Part shown: piece after piece, positions 54,230-62,482 of the stretch | Layout of the letters: every line of letters begins with the position of its first letter | Position numbering within the stretch: position 1 is the first letter of the stretch | Assembly (NCBI GenBank): GCA_050247515.1 | Contig: JBFWUB010000021.1 | Coordinates: forward strand, 1-64,000 | Length of the DNA stretch: 64,000 nt | Origin: RAM1 sp050247515 | Lineage (GTDB): Bacteria; Pseudomonadota; Gammaproteobacteria; Burkholderiales; Burkholderiaceae_C | Direction: 5' to 3' | The notes under the pieces: model-generated | Databases searched by the model: none | Told to the model about the DNA's origin: nothing | What the model saw: only the letters and a program-made list of their open reading frames with translations | Translations under genes and position numbers: made by a program

Positions 54230-54688
54230 TCAGGCGTTGGCGGCCTGGCGCGTGCCCATCACCATGATGGACGACAGCAGGCCGTACAGCTTGGCCCACG
54301 CGGCGCGGGCCTCCTGGGTGAACGCCTGGCCCAGTCCCATGTTCAGCGTCCACAGCAGGGCATCGCCCACCACGGGGTAGGCGTCTTCGGGGATCTTGTA
54401 CAGCAGGCCGTGGCGCCGGCCCAGCGCCAGCACCACCAGGAACAGGTCGTCGTCCTTGCCCACGTCGTCGGCCCAGTCATCGGCAGCCCAGTCGGCGCTT
54501 TTGACCACGAAGGCCAGGGTGGACATGAGCTTGCGCTTTTGCGCCGTCATGTCGGGCGGGAACAGGTCGCGGTACGCGGGTTGCAGCTCGAACAGGCGCT
54601 TGTAGAAAAGGTCCGACGCCGTCTCCATGATGGGAACGACCAGGCGCCAGGTGTCTTTCAGGAGCTTCTTCTCCGCGTCATTGAGCAT
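54230..54688 (-). CDS. Single-domain bacterial globin
   Basis: A 152-residue globin. KKLLKDTWRLVVPIMETASDLFYKRLFELQPAYRDLFP matches A-C helices, and the proximal His is in LGRRHGLLYKIPEDAYPVVGDALLWTL (His93). An unusual acidic insert, WAADDWADDVGKDDDLF, lies before the F helix. No reductase domain is present, so it may sense or bind O2/NO rather than detoxify it. The next genes on the strand are DUF4388 and a kinase. Confidence 0.85.
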   Translation of the reverse strand: MLNDAEKKLLKDTWRLVVPIMETASDLFYKRLFELQPAYRDLFPPDMTAQKRKLMSTLAFVVKSADWAADDWADDVGKDDDLFLVVLALGRRHGLLYKIPEDAYPVVGDALLWTLNMGLGQAFTQEARAAWAKLYGLLSSIMVMGTRQAANA

Positions 54689-54792
54689 CGCGTTTTCTCC
54701 GCCTTCGTTGTTGTGGGGGCGGGCCCCGCGGTACGACAAAAGTGCGGGTTCCCGCGCGGGATTATTGCAGCAAGCCGCGCCTTTTCCAAAGG

Positions 54793-55128
54793 CTAGATGG
54801 GCAGCCAGCGCCACCAGAACGGCTGGCGCGGCACACGCGCACCACGCGCGTGCAGCAATGGCACGAATGCAGTGCGGCCATGCCGGTGCGCTGCTTCCAG
54901 GGGCGTCATGCCGTCGAACTCGGACCGCAGGTTGGGGTCGGCGCCATGCTCCAGCAGGCAATGCGCCACCTCCATGTGGCCCTGGATCAGGCTGGCCACC
55001 AGCGGCGTGCACATCACCTCGGGGTGCTGGTAGTTGGGGTTGACGCCTTCGCTCAGGTGGTGCCGCACCAGCGGCAGGTTGCCCGTGAGGGCGGCCTGGT
55101 ACAGGTCTTTCCAATCGCCCGCGGACAT
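54793..55128 (-). CDS. Ankyrin-repeat protein
   Basis: A 111-residue protein with two to three ankyrin repeats (DLYQAALTGNLPLVRHHLSEGVNPNYQ; CTPLVASLIQGHMEVAHCLLEHGADPNLRS; DGMTPLEAAHRHGRTAFVPLLHARGARV). No signal peptide; a protein-protein interaction role is likely. Its start is 2 bases after the SRPBCC stop. Confidence 0.88.
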   Translation of the reverse strand: MSAGDWKDLYQAALTGNLPLVRHHLSEGVNPNYQHPEVMCTPLVASLIQGHMEVAHCLLEHGADPNLRSEFDGMTPLEAAHRHGRTAFVPLLHARGARVPRQPFWWRWLPI

Positions 55129-55130
55129 GC

Positions 55131-55625
55131 TTACCCCTGGTTCTGGCCGCGGTCAGCCTCGCACAGCACCTTCAGCCGCGCCAGCGCCCTGGGCCAGGCG
55201 TCGGCTATGTAGTGCTCAAACTCCGCCGTCACGTCCTGGTCAACCACCACCCGGGTGCCGCCCGCCACGGGGACGAAGCTGTAGTTTTCATACGCCGGTG
55301 CCCAGGCGCGCGCGGCGGGGCTCGTGGTGTCTTCCACGCCCTGGGCCACCAGGCCCAGGTGGCGTATCGAGACGAACTGGTCCGGCCGGTGTTCCGCAAT
55401 CTCGGACACCATGCCGTCGCCCGAAGGCGACATGAACCGGATCTTGCCGCCCTGCTGCCAGCTGCCTTCGTAGTACGAGCCTTCGGCAAAGGCAGACGAC
55501 CAGTCACGGTAGGCGTCAGCGTCCAGCATGATGCGGAACACCGTGGCCGCGGGCGCGGCGATGTCGATGGTGAACTGAAGGCGTTTGTGGGCGGGCATTT
55601 GAGAGGTCTTCGGCGCAGAGGTCAT
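55131..55625 (-). CDS. SRPBCC/AHSA1-like protein
   Basis: A 164-residue START-fold protein: KRLQFTIDIAAPAATVFRIMLDADAYRDWSSAFAEGSYYEGSWQQGGKIRFMSP is the conserved lipid-binding-like core, ending with DQDVTAEFEHYIADAWPRALARLKVLCE. Ligand unknown. It overlaps the SRPBCC gene upstream by 4 bases and precedes the ankyrin gene by 2 bases, making a tight run. Confidence 0.88.
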   Translation of the reverse strand: MTSAPKTSQMPAHKRLQFTIDIAAPAATVFRIMLDADAYRDWSSAFAEGSYYEGSWQQGGKIRFMSPSGDGMVSEIAEHRPDQFVSIRHLGLVAQGVEDTTSPAARAWAPAYENYSFVPVAGGTRVVVDQDVTAEFEHYIADAWPRALARLKVLCEADRGQNQG

Positions 55626-56068
55626 CGGCACTCCTGTGACTGCACCTCGGCAGCCAGGCGCTCCAGGTTCTGCTGGTTGGCGGTGGCCAGAAAACCGGCC
55701 AGGGGTTCGTAGTGCTCTGCGGTGTCGAAGGTCTGGCGCCAATGGACGCGCGTGGCGTTGCCACTGGGCGCAAGCTCGATGGTCAGCACAAAGTGATGAC
55801 CGCTCAGGTGCTCGATCTCCCACACGCCCGGGGGTTGCACCCGCACGAAACGGCTTTCGTTCGCGTAGTCCGTGCCGTCCGGCCCATGCAAGGTCAACAG
55901 CCAGCGGCCGCCTGGCTTGAAGTCGAATTCATGGATGGTGCTGGTAAACCCTGCCGGGCCCCACCAGCGCGCCACGCGAACGGGGTCACTCATGGCGGCG
56001 AAGACGGCGGCAGGCGCTGCCGCTATCAATGTGTGGCGGATGTCGGAGCGGGGCTCTACGGGCTGCAT
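55622..56068 (-). CDS. SRPBCC/AHSA1-like protein
   Basis: A 148-residue SRPBCC protein (RHTLIAAAPAAVFAAMSDPVRVARWWGPAGFTSTIHEFDFKPGGRWLLTLHGPDGTDYANESRFV). Related to but diverged from the next gene; an old duplication is possible. Start 56068 is used; the frame extends upstream into a repeat without conservation. No ArsR repressor, a common partner of this family, is present. Confidence 0.88.
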   Translation of the reverse strand: MQPVEPRSDIRHTLIAAAPAAVFAAMSDPVRVARWWGPAGFTSTIHEFDFKPGGRWLLTLHGPDGTDYANESRFVRVQPPGVWEIEHLSGHHFVLTIELAPSGNATRVHWRQTFDTAEHYEPLAGFLATANQQNLERLAAEVQSQECR

Positions 56069-56085
56069 GGGCTTCTTCTGCGTGG

Positions 56086-56106
56086 ATGCCGGGTCAAGTC
56101 CGGCAT
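56086..56106. repeat. Dispersed-type inverted repeat
   Basis: ATGCCGG (56086-56092) pairs with CCGGCAT (56100-56106) around GTCAAGT. The ATGCCGGGTCAAGTCCGGCAT type is one I recall as a common intergenic repeat of many proteobacteria. A single copy is present in the window. Confidence 0.5.
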
Positions 56107-56166
56107 GACAGTCTACTTTTGCTGACCCGACCTGTGGGAAAGCAGGATCTTCAACGGGGTTTACCC

Positions 56167-56194
56167 AAAAAAAAGGCGGCCCCGCAGGGCCGCC
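56167..56194 (-). terminator. Intrinsic terminator downstream of lyase gene
   Basis: On the minus strand GGCGGCCC-TGCG-GGGCCGCC (8-bp stem, 56194-56175) is followed by eight T (56174-56167). It would stop transcription arriving from the lyase gene ending at 56290. Confidence 0.88.
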
Positions 56195-56220
56195 CAAGCA
56201 GAAAAATCTTCAGCGGATCT

Positions 56221-56295
56221 ACTTTTTCTTCAGAACTGGGGCCTCAAGCAACTTTTTCTTCAGAAAAGGCATCGCGCACAACTTTTCTTTCACTC
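56221..56295. repeat. Three copies of a motif at exact 30-bp spacing
   Basis: ACTTTTTCTTCAGAA occurs at 56221-56235 and 56251-56265; a diverged third copy (ACTTTTCTTTCACTC) starts at 56281, overlapping the stop codon of the lyase. The period is exactly 30 bases. It lies between the CDS end and the terminator. Confidence 0.8.
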
Positions 56296-59200
56296 AAACC
56301 ACAGCTTCAGCGTCGGGCGGAACTGTTCGGTGCCGTCGGAGCTGTCGCGCATGAACGATGTCTTGCCGGACACCGTGGGCACCAGCACGAAGCCGTGGTT
56401 GTTCTGCGGCTGGTCGATCCAGCGCTGCACCACCGCCGGGTTCAGGTTGACGGTGCGGGTGTCGGCGGCGGCGCTGTTGAAGCCGGTGATCTGGAACGTG
56501 AGCGCGTTGTTCCAGTCGGTGCCGCCGCTGCCGAGCGTTGCCCAGTTACTGGCGCCGTTGCGCTGCGTCCAGCCGAACTTGGGCGACAGCGGGTTCCACG
56601 CAGCGTCCAGCACCATGCCGTTGAGCGTGTAGCCGCTGGCACCAAAGGTGAAGGTCAGCGCCAGCTCGGCACGCGTCACACGGCGGCCGGCCAGCGTTTC
56701 CAGCCCGGCAAAGCGCACGAAGCTGCGCATCTCGTAGCCGCTGCTGCCGTCAATGCGGAACGCACCCGTCTTGCCCGTGGGCACCACCACGCCCTTGCCG
56801 TAGTTGTACTGCGCGCCCTGGTTGGACACGCCCACGTCGGTCACGCCCTGGTAGCCGTTCAGGCCCTGGCGCAGCACCAGCTCGTTGGCCACCGGCTGGG
56901 GTGCGGGCGTGGGTGCGGGCTGCGGGTCTGCTGGCGCCGGTGCCGGTGCCGGGGCTGGCGACGGCGACGGTGATGGCGAGGGGGCCGGTGAAGGTGTCGG
57001 CGACGGTGCGGGCGCGGGGGCCGTGCCGCCGCCATAGTTCAGCTGCGTGGGCGTGTACAGCTGCGGCGCGGGGCGCGGCGCGGGCGGCCGGTCGCCGGCA
57101 AACACGGGCGGCGGCGCAATGTGGGCGGGCAGCGCACCAGCCACCTGCACCTCGCCGTTGGCGCCCTGCACGTCCAGCGTGCCGCCCAGTGCGTTGATGG
57201 CAAAGCGGGCCGTGGCCACGCGCCCATCCGCCAGCTGGATGCGCGCGCCCACCTGGCCTTCGGCATCGGCGCGCGTGGCGCTGAGCACCGCGCCGTTGGT
57301 GTCCATCACATGCAGGAACACATTGGCGGTGCCTGTGCTGCTGACTTCGGCGCGCCACCAGTCGCGGCTGGCCGAGCGGTCTGCGTTGTGGAAGGTCGAT
57401 GTCACCACCGCCGTTTCGGCATTGGCCGGGGCCAGCGTCTGCACGCGCAGGGTGTTGCCGTTGTTGTTGACGGTGATCTCGCCGCCCTGCGCCACAGGGG
57501 CCACGGGCGTGTTCAGCAGCCAGCTCTGTCTCGTGGGCACGGTCGTTTCCACCCGGTCCAGCACCACGAAGGTGCTGGGGCGGATGAACAGGAATTCGCG
57601 CTGCACTTTCTTCACGCGGTCGTTGTGCTTGTTCTGGTAGCGGGCGTAGTCGCCATGGCGCCAGCTGTACACCGGCGTGAGGTCGGCCGCCACATAGCTG
57701 TAGCGCGCATGGTCGGCCAGTGCCATCACACGGCAGGGCAGCGTGTTGGCGCGCATTTCCACCTCGGCGCCGTCGGGCATGTTCAGGCGCATCAGGTTGT
57801 GCAGCGACATGAACTGCTCGGTGCCCGACAGCGATCGCTGCAGCGAGTCATAGGCCAGCCAGTCGTTCTTGAAGATCATGAAGCTGCCCTGGTCGGCATG
57901 GGCATGGCTTTCGTCGTACCGCCCGCACTGGAAGTGGCCGTAGGTCGCGTCGGTCTTCCAGTCCGAGCGCATCATGAAGTTGCCGGTGCCCTCGCCCCAG
58001 TAGGCGGTGGCCAGGGCCGAGCGGTCCACCTCGGGCGTGACGCTGGCCTTGGGCAGGCCGTGCAGCACGTCGGCGTAGTAGTCGTAGTCGTAGCGCATGC
58101 GCGGCACGCTGGAGTTCATCACCACGTTGCGCGCCACACCGGCCAGGCGTTCGTTCGGGTACAGCGCGATCAGCTGCTGCAGGTAGTCGCGGTTGTAGTC
58201 ATGCAGCTCGCCCGTCACGCTGCGGGTGGAGTCGCCCACCACGGCGCGGCGGTCCAGCGTGGGCGTGATGGTGTGGATTTCCTGCGCGATGGACGCCAGC
58301 GTGTGCGGCGTCTTGTCCGCCAGGCGCTCACCGGTGGAGCGTTCCCAGGTGTCATACACCGTCCACAGCGTGCGGGTGGACACGCCGTAGCCCGTGCCTT
58401 CGGTCGATCCACCGCCCTGCACCTTGGCGTTGAGCAGCGGGATCAGCTCGCGCTCGATCTTCTGGTTGCGAAAGATGTCCAGCCATTCCTGGGCCTGCGG
58501 GTTGTCGCCGTGGGTGGCCAGGCCCAGCTGCATGCCGGCGTTGATGAAATGGCGGTAATAGTTGTTGGCCGGGTTGTCGGTGGCCCAGCCGCTCCAGCGG
58601 TGGGTGCGCCCGCCCCACTGGCCCGCCATGCCGCTGGTGGCATTGCCCGGCGCCTTCCACACATTCCACATGGCCTGGTTGCCGTAGGCGATCCAGCGGG
58701 CCTTCTGCTGCTCGGTCAGGCCGTCGTATGCCCAGTCGTACACGCGCGCCAGGTTGCCCAGGTACCAGTCCACGCCCAGGTAGCTGTTGCCATGCACGGC
58801 CGGGTAGCCGCCGCCGGCAATCAGCGCTTCTTCTGACGCGATGATTTCGTCCATGCGCGCGATGGCCACGTCGCGGTAACGCACCTCGCCCGACATCTGG
58901 TAGACCAGCGCGGCAAACCAGGGCGAGAAGTTGTACGGCCGCGCGCCGGCCACCACCGAGTCCACCAGCGATTTGAGCCGCAGGGCCTCCGGCGTGCCGC
59001 GGGCGTATTTGTCCTGCAGGCAGGCCTTGAGCTCGGCGTTGGCCAGCAGCAGCTTGGGGCGTGTGGCGGCGATGACGGGCGCCGCCGCGTTGCTGCGCGT
59101 CACATCGCACGCGGCCAGCGGGTCCACCGGCACAAAGCGCGCCGTGACCGTGCGTGCGCTGCTCAGGTTGACGTTGCAGCTCACATGGTCCGAGCAGATG

Positions 59201-59553
59201 CCGTTGGCTTCCCAGCGGTCAAAGGCAAAGCCCGGCGCGGGCACGGCGCGCAGGCTCACCACCGTGCCCTGGGGAATGTTGCCCACGCAGGTGCTGGTCT
59301 CGCAGTCCAGCCCGTTGGGCACCGAGTACACGCGGCCCTGCCCGCCGGTGACCAGCACGGTCAGGGCCACCGTGGGCACCTCGGCTGCAGCCATGGCGCT
59401 CATTTTCATGAGCGCGCGTTCGTCCCCGGCCGCCGCGGTCATGGGGCTTTGTGCGCCCGTGCCGCCGGTGCCCGCACCGCCGCCGCCGCCACACGCCACC
59501 AGCAGTGCGCTGACGGCTGCCGTTACCGCGCTCGCGGCAAATCGCTTGTTCAT
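56290..59553 (-). CDS. Secreted heparinase II/III-like lyase lipoprotein with DNRLRE domain
   Basis: A 1,087-residue surface lipoprotein. Signal with lipobox LLVAC (Cys21) and a Gly run; a beta repeat about 60-142 (AVPAPGFAFDRWEANG); an alpha-toroid region (about 160-480); heparinase II/III-like sheet with catalytic candidates in DESHAHADQGSF (His550, His552, Asp554); a Pro/Ala/Ser linker (about 845-887); and a C-terminal DNRLRE/CBM96-like domain (ELVLRQGLNGYQG...). It probably cleaves an acidic polysaccharide at the cell surface. The substrate is unknown. A terminator lies at 56167. Confidence 0.87.
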   Translation of the reverse strand: MNKRFAASAVTAAVSALLVACGGGGGAGTGGTGAQSPMTAAAGDERALMKMSAMAAAEVPTVALTVLVTGGQGRVYSVPNGLDCETSTCVGNIPQGTVVSLRAVPAPGFAFDRWEANGICSDHVSCNVNLSSARTVTARFVPVDPLAACDVTRSNAAAPVIAATRPKLLLANAELKACLQDKYARGTPEALRLKSLVDSVVAGARPYNFSPWFAALVYQMSGEVRYRDVAIARMDEIIASEEALIAGGGYPAVHGNSYLGVDWYLGNLARVYDWAYDGLTEQQKARWIAYGNQAMWNVWKAPGNATSGMAGQWGGRTHRWSGWATDNPANNYYRHFINAGMQLGLATHGDNPQAQEWLDIFRNQKIERELIPLLNAKVQGGGSTEGTGYGVSTRTLWTVYDTWERSTGERLADKTPHTLASIAQEIHTITPTLDRRAVVGDSTRSVTGELHDYNRDYLQQLIALYPNERLAGVARNVVMNSSVPRMRYDYDYYADVLHGLPKASVTPEVDRSALATAYWGEGTGNFMMRSDWKTDATYGHFQCGRYDESHAHADQGSFMIFKNDWLAYDSLQRSLSGTEQFMSLHNLMRLNMPDGAEVEMRANTLPCRVMALADHARYSYVAADLTPVYSWRHGDYARYQNKHNDRVKKVQREFLFIRPSTFVVLDRVETTVPTRQSWLLNTPVAPVAQGGEITVNNNGNTLRVQTLAPANAETAVVTSTFHNADRSASRDWWRAEVSSTGTANVFLHVMDTNGAVLSATRADAEGQVGARIQLADGRVATARFAINALGGTLDVQGANGEVQVAGALPAHIAPPPVFAGDRPPAPRPAPQLYTPTQLNYGGGTAPAPAPSPTPSPAPSPSPSPSPAPAPAPAPADPQPAPTPAPQPVANELVLRQGLNGYQGVTDVGVSNQGAQYNYGKGVVVPTGKTGAFRIDGSSGYEMRSFVRFAGLETLAGRRVTRAELALTFTFGASGYTLNGMVLDAAWNPLSPKFGWTQRNGASNWATLGSGGTDWNNALTFQITGFNSAAADTRTVNLNPAVVQRWIDQPQNNHGFVLVPTVSGKTSFMRDSSDGTEQFRPTLKLWFE

Positions 59554-59589
59554 GGAGTTCCTCCGTTGGTTGATTGTTTGAGGCTGAGA

Positions 59590-60525
59590 TCAGGACGCGC
59601 CGGGTTGCAACAAGGGTTGCAGGGCGGTCTGGATGCGTTGCATCTGCTCGCTGCTGACCATCTGCGACAGCGCGCGCGCAAAGCGCGGCTCTTTCACACC
59701 CGACACGATGTATTGCCAGCGGTAGGCATCCAGCAGCCCCGCGCTGACATCGCCCGCCTGCTGCGCGGTCAACGCGCGTCCGCAGGTCTGGCGGAAGTAC
59801 GCCGCGTCGTCGGCGGCCTGCTGCTGCACGATGCCGTCCACCGCGCCCACCAGGGCGATCAGGTCGTCCACCGCGCGGTCGCGCCCGGCATCCGGGATGC
59901 GAAGGTTCTCGCGTTCCCACTCCAGCTCGTCCAGCAGCGCATGCTGCGATTCCTCGCGCCAGTGGAACAGGAACACGTCCTTGTACAGCTCGCAGATTTC
60001 GTCGTCGGGCTCGATGCTCAGACGGTAGTGCACCTGGGTGAACAGCTCGATATGGCAGGTCAGCGCCAGCACGGCCCAGGTGGAGGCCTGCAGCACCTGC
60101 GCGGCCACGCCGTTGGCCGTGGCGCGGAACTGGTAGCCGTCGTGCATGCCGGCGCCGGCCATGCGCTCGATGCGGCGAAACAGCTCCTGGTGTTTCAGTT
60201 CTTCGTCTGTAAAGCGCACCAGCGCTTCCAGCGCCACCTGGTCGCCATAGGCATGGCCGCGGCTGATGTCCAGCATCTTGATGGCAATGAAGCGCTCCAC
60301 CAGCCCGAACATGTTGGCGTAGGTGCGGCCCTGGATCTGGCTCAGGCGCAGCTGCTCGGCCCGCGTGAGGAATTCAAGCCGCGCCACGCGCGACAGCCCG
60401 TCGGGCAGGAACGGTCTGGAAAAATCAAGTTCGCGCGCGCGGATCACGTCGCGGTCAATGTCCCAGCGGATGCGTTTGGACGCAGCGATGCATTTCGCAT
60501 ACTGGCCGGTGTGGGTAGAGGTCAT
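59590..60525 (-). CDS. Ferritin-like di-iron protein of unknown function
   Basis: A 311-residue protein built of helices with paired di-iron motifs: Glu77 (LVERF), EELKH at 108-112 (EExxH), Glu160 with His166 (HIELFTQVH), and EESQH at 191-195 (EExxH). The double EExxH arrangement resembles AurF/ribonucleotide-reductase-like oxygenases. Two lipid-hydrolase genes lie just upstream, 33 bases apart. The enzyme may oxygenate a lipid-derived substrate; this is inference. Starts 60525 or 60531 are both possible. Confidence 0.7.
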   Translation of the reverse strand: MTSTHTGQYAKCIAASKRIRWDIDRDVIRARELDFSRPFLPDGLSRVARLEFLTRAEQLRLSQIQGRTYANMFGLVERFIAIKMLDISRGHAYGDQVALEALVRFTDEELKHQELFRRIERMAGAGMHDGYQFRATANGVAAQVLQASTWAVLALTCHIELFTQVHYRLSIEPDDEICELYKDVFLFHWREESQHALLDELEWERENLRIPDAGRDRAVDDLIALVGAVDGIVQQQAADDAAYFRQTCGRALTAQQAGDVSAGLLDAYRWQYIVSGVKEPRFARALSQMVSSEQMQRIQTALQPLLQPGAS

Positions 60526-60558
60526 GGTCATTCGTTGGATCTGCTGTGAAAGTTGCAC

Positions 60559-61476
60559 TCAGTCCGGGGTTGAGAAAGCGAAAGCGGTGTGCGGCGTGAC
60601 GGGCCGCAGGCGGCGCTGCGGCACGGCCTGGCGCTCCAGCGCGGCGGTGATGCGTGGCAACGCCGCCTGCGCCGCAGCGCGCCCCGCATCAAACAGGTAA
60701 GGCATGGCCGATGTGTCCCACAGGCCCACATGGCGGTCCAGCACCAGGTCAATGGAGATCACCTGCTGGCCGGCGGCCCGCGCGGCGGCCGTGCGGGCAT
60801 TCATCAGGTTGTTGATCAGCGTGGTGCTGGTCTGTGCGACCAGGCGCGACAGCCGGTCCACGCGGCGCGGCATCTGGCCCGTGAATCCCAGCGTCAGCAC
60901 CACGTCGGCGTCGTGTGCGGCACCGATGGGCAGCGGGTCAGACAGCACACCATCCACCAGCCGGCGGCCTTCTATTTCCACACTCGGGAAGATGATGGGC
61001 ACGGCCATGCTGGCGCGCAGGGCGTCGGCCAGCCGGCCGCGCCTGAGCACGACCGGGTCGCCGCTGACGGCGTGGGTCGTGGCCACGCGCAGCGGCGTGG
61101 GCAGTTGCTCCAGCCGCAGGTCGCCAAAGGCATCGGCTATGCGCCGGGCAATCAGCGCGTCGTCACGCATAGCAAAGCTGTCGCCAAAGCCGGCAAGCCT
61201 GGGCAGGATCATCTGCGCATAGGCGCGCCAGCGACGCTGCTGCGTCAGTTCCGGCGACCACAGGCGGGTGGCCAGGCGCAGCGCCTCCTGCGCGTCCAGG
61301 CCCATGGCAATGGTGGCGCCAAACAGCGCACCCGAGCTGCAGCCGGCGATGAGGCCGGGGCGAACGCCCTCTTCGGCCAGGCGCTGCGTGATGCCCAGGG
61401 CGGCCACGCTGCGCACGCCGCCGCTGCCCAGCACCAGGGCCAGCTTGTGGGCCGGGTTGTTCGTCAGGTGTTTCAT
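60559..61476 (-). CDS. Patatin-like phospholipase
   Basis: A 305-residue patatin: oxyanion GSGGVRSVAALG, nucleophile GCSSGALFG (Ser47) and catalytic Asp175 in VDGVLSDPLPIG. The GVRSVA variant replaces the usual GARG loop. Probably a cytoplasmic acyl hydrolase. Overlaps the upstream hydrolase stop by 4 bases and the di-iron gene lies 33 bases on. Confidence 0.92.
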   Translation of the reverse strand: MKHLTNNPAHKLALVLGSGGVRSVAALGITQRLAEEGVRPGLIAGCSSGALFGATIAMGLDAQEALRLATRLWSPELTQQRRWRAYAQMILPRLAGFGDSFAMRDDALIARRIADAFGDLRLEQLPTPLRVATTHAVSGDPVVLRRGRLADALRASMAVPIIFPSVEIEGRRLVDGVLSDPLPIGAAHDADVVLTLGFTGQMPRRVDRLSRLVAQTSTTLINNLMNARTAAARAAGQQVISIDLVLDRHVGLWDTSAMPYLFDAGRAAAQAALPRITAALERQAVPQRRLRPVTPHTAFAFSTPD

Positions 61477-62405
61477 GCGGCCTCCTTCTGGGCGATGAAC
61501 CGCACTACGCCGTCGATCACGCTGGCGCTGCGCAGCACCAGGTGGTGGCCGTAGCCGCGTGTGCGCTTGAGCTCGCCCCGGGGCAGCACGCCAGCCAGGG
61601 CCAGCGCGTGTTCAAAGGGGATTTCCTCGTCGTCTTCGTCATGCACCACCAGCGCGGGGAAATCCGCCGCGCGGGCCATGTCCACCACCGACATGCGCGA
61701 CCAGTCCAGCCGACCACCGTACAGGCGCACCAGGCGCTGGCGCACCCGTTCCAGCACCTGCGGCGTCAGACCCACGTGGTCGCCAAAGGCGTTGATGAAC
61801 CAGTTGCAATGGTCAAACGAGCTGACCAGCACCATGCGCCCGGGCTGCAAGCCCCAGTCGCGCGCCGCGTACAGCGCCATGGCCGCGCCGAATGAATGGC
61901 CCACCACGGCATGCAGCGGCCCCACATCGGTCGCCACCGCGGCAATGGCCGAGGCGAACTGCACCATGTCGGTGGCGTCGCCGCTGGAGTCGCCATGCGC
62001 CGGTGCGTCAAAGGCCACCACGCGGTAGCCCGCGCTGACCAGCGGCCCCACCATGCGGCCCATGTGCGTGGCATGCGATGCCCAGCCATGCACCAGCAGC
62101 ACGGCCGGGCCCTTGCCCCATTCCATGACGGCCAGCTCACCATTGCCAAACGGCAGGCGGCGCGCCACGGCCTGGCGGCGCAGGCCCAGATGCCAGTCAC
62201 GCGGCGCCGTGCGCGACGGCGTGGCCAGCTGTGCATAGGCCAGCCAGGCGGCCAGCGCCGGCGCCACGCGGCACAGCGCGCCATAGGCGGCGCGCACCAG
62301 CCGCAGCCCGCGCGTGGGTGCAAAGCGGCCGGCGCGCGGCGCCTGCACCGGCTGTGCCCTGGCCATGTCGGGGAACGTTGTCTCGGGCGAAAACTGGTAA
62401 TTCAT
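61473..62405 (-). CDS. Alpha/beta hydrolase
   Basis: A 310-residue hydrolase: VLLVHGWASHATHMG (oxyanion), nucleophile GHSFGAA, acid in VVHDEDDEEIPFEH and His in GYGHHLVLRS. N-terminal ~75 residues include a weak membrane segment (LVRAAYGALCRVAPALAAWLAYAQL), so the enzyme may associate with the membrane. Start MNYQFSPETTF at 62405. First gene of a three-gene lipid run. Confidence 0.92.
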   Translation of the reverse strand: MNYQFSPETTFPDMARAQPVQAPRAGRFAPTRGLRLVRAAYGALCRVAPALAAWLAYAQLATPSRTAPRDWHLGLRRQAVARRLPFGNGELAVMEWGKGPAVLLVHGWASHATHMGRMVGPLVSAGYRVVAFDAPAHGDSSGDATDMVQFASAIAAVATDVGPLHAVVGHSFGAAMALYAARDWGLQPGRMVLVSSFDHCNWFINAFGDHVGLTPQVLERVRQRLVRLYGGRLDWSRMSVVDMARAADFPALVVHDEDDEEIPFEHALALAGVLPRGELKRTRGYGHHLVLRSASVIDGVVRFIAQKEAA

Positions 62406-62482
62406 GCCTGCATTCCTGTGAAGGGATGGCGGCGAATGTACGGACGCCACCGGAATGCGGACAGGTGAAATTAGTCATGCCG

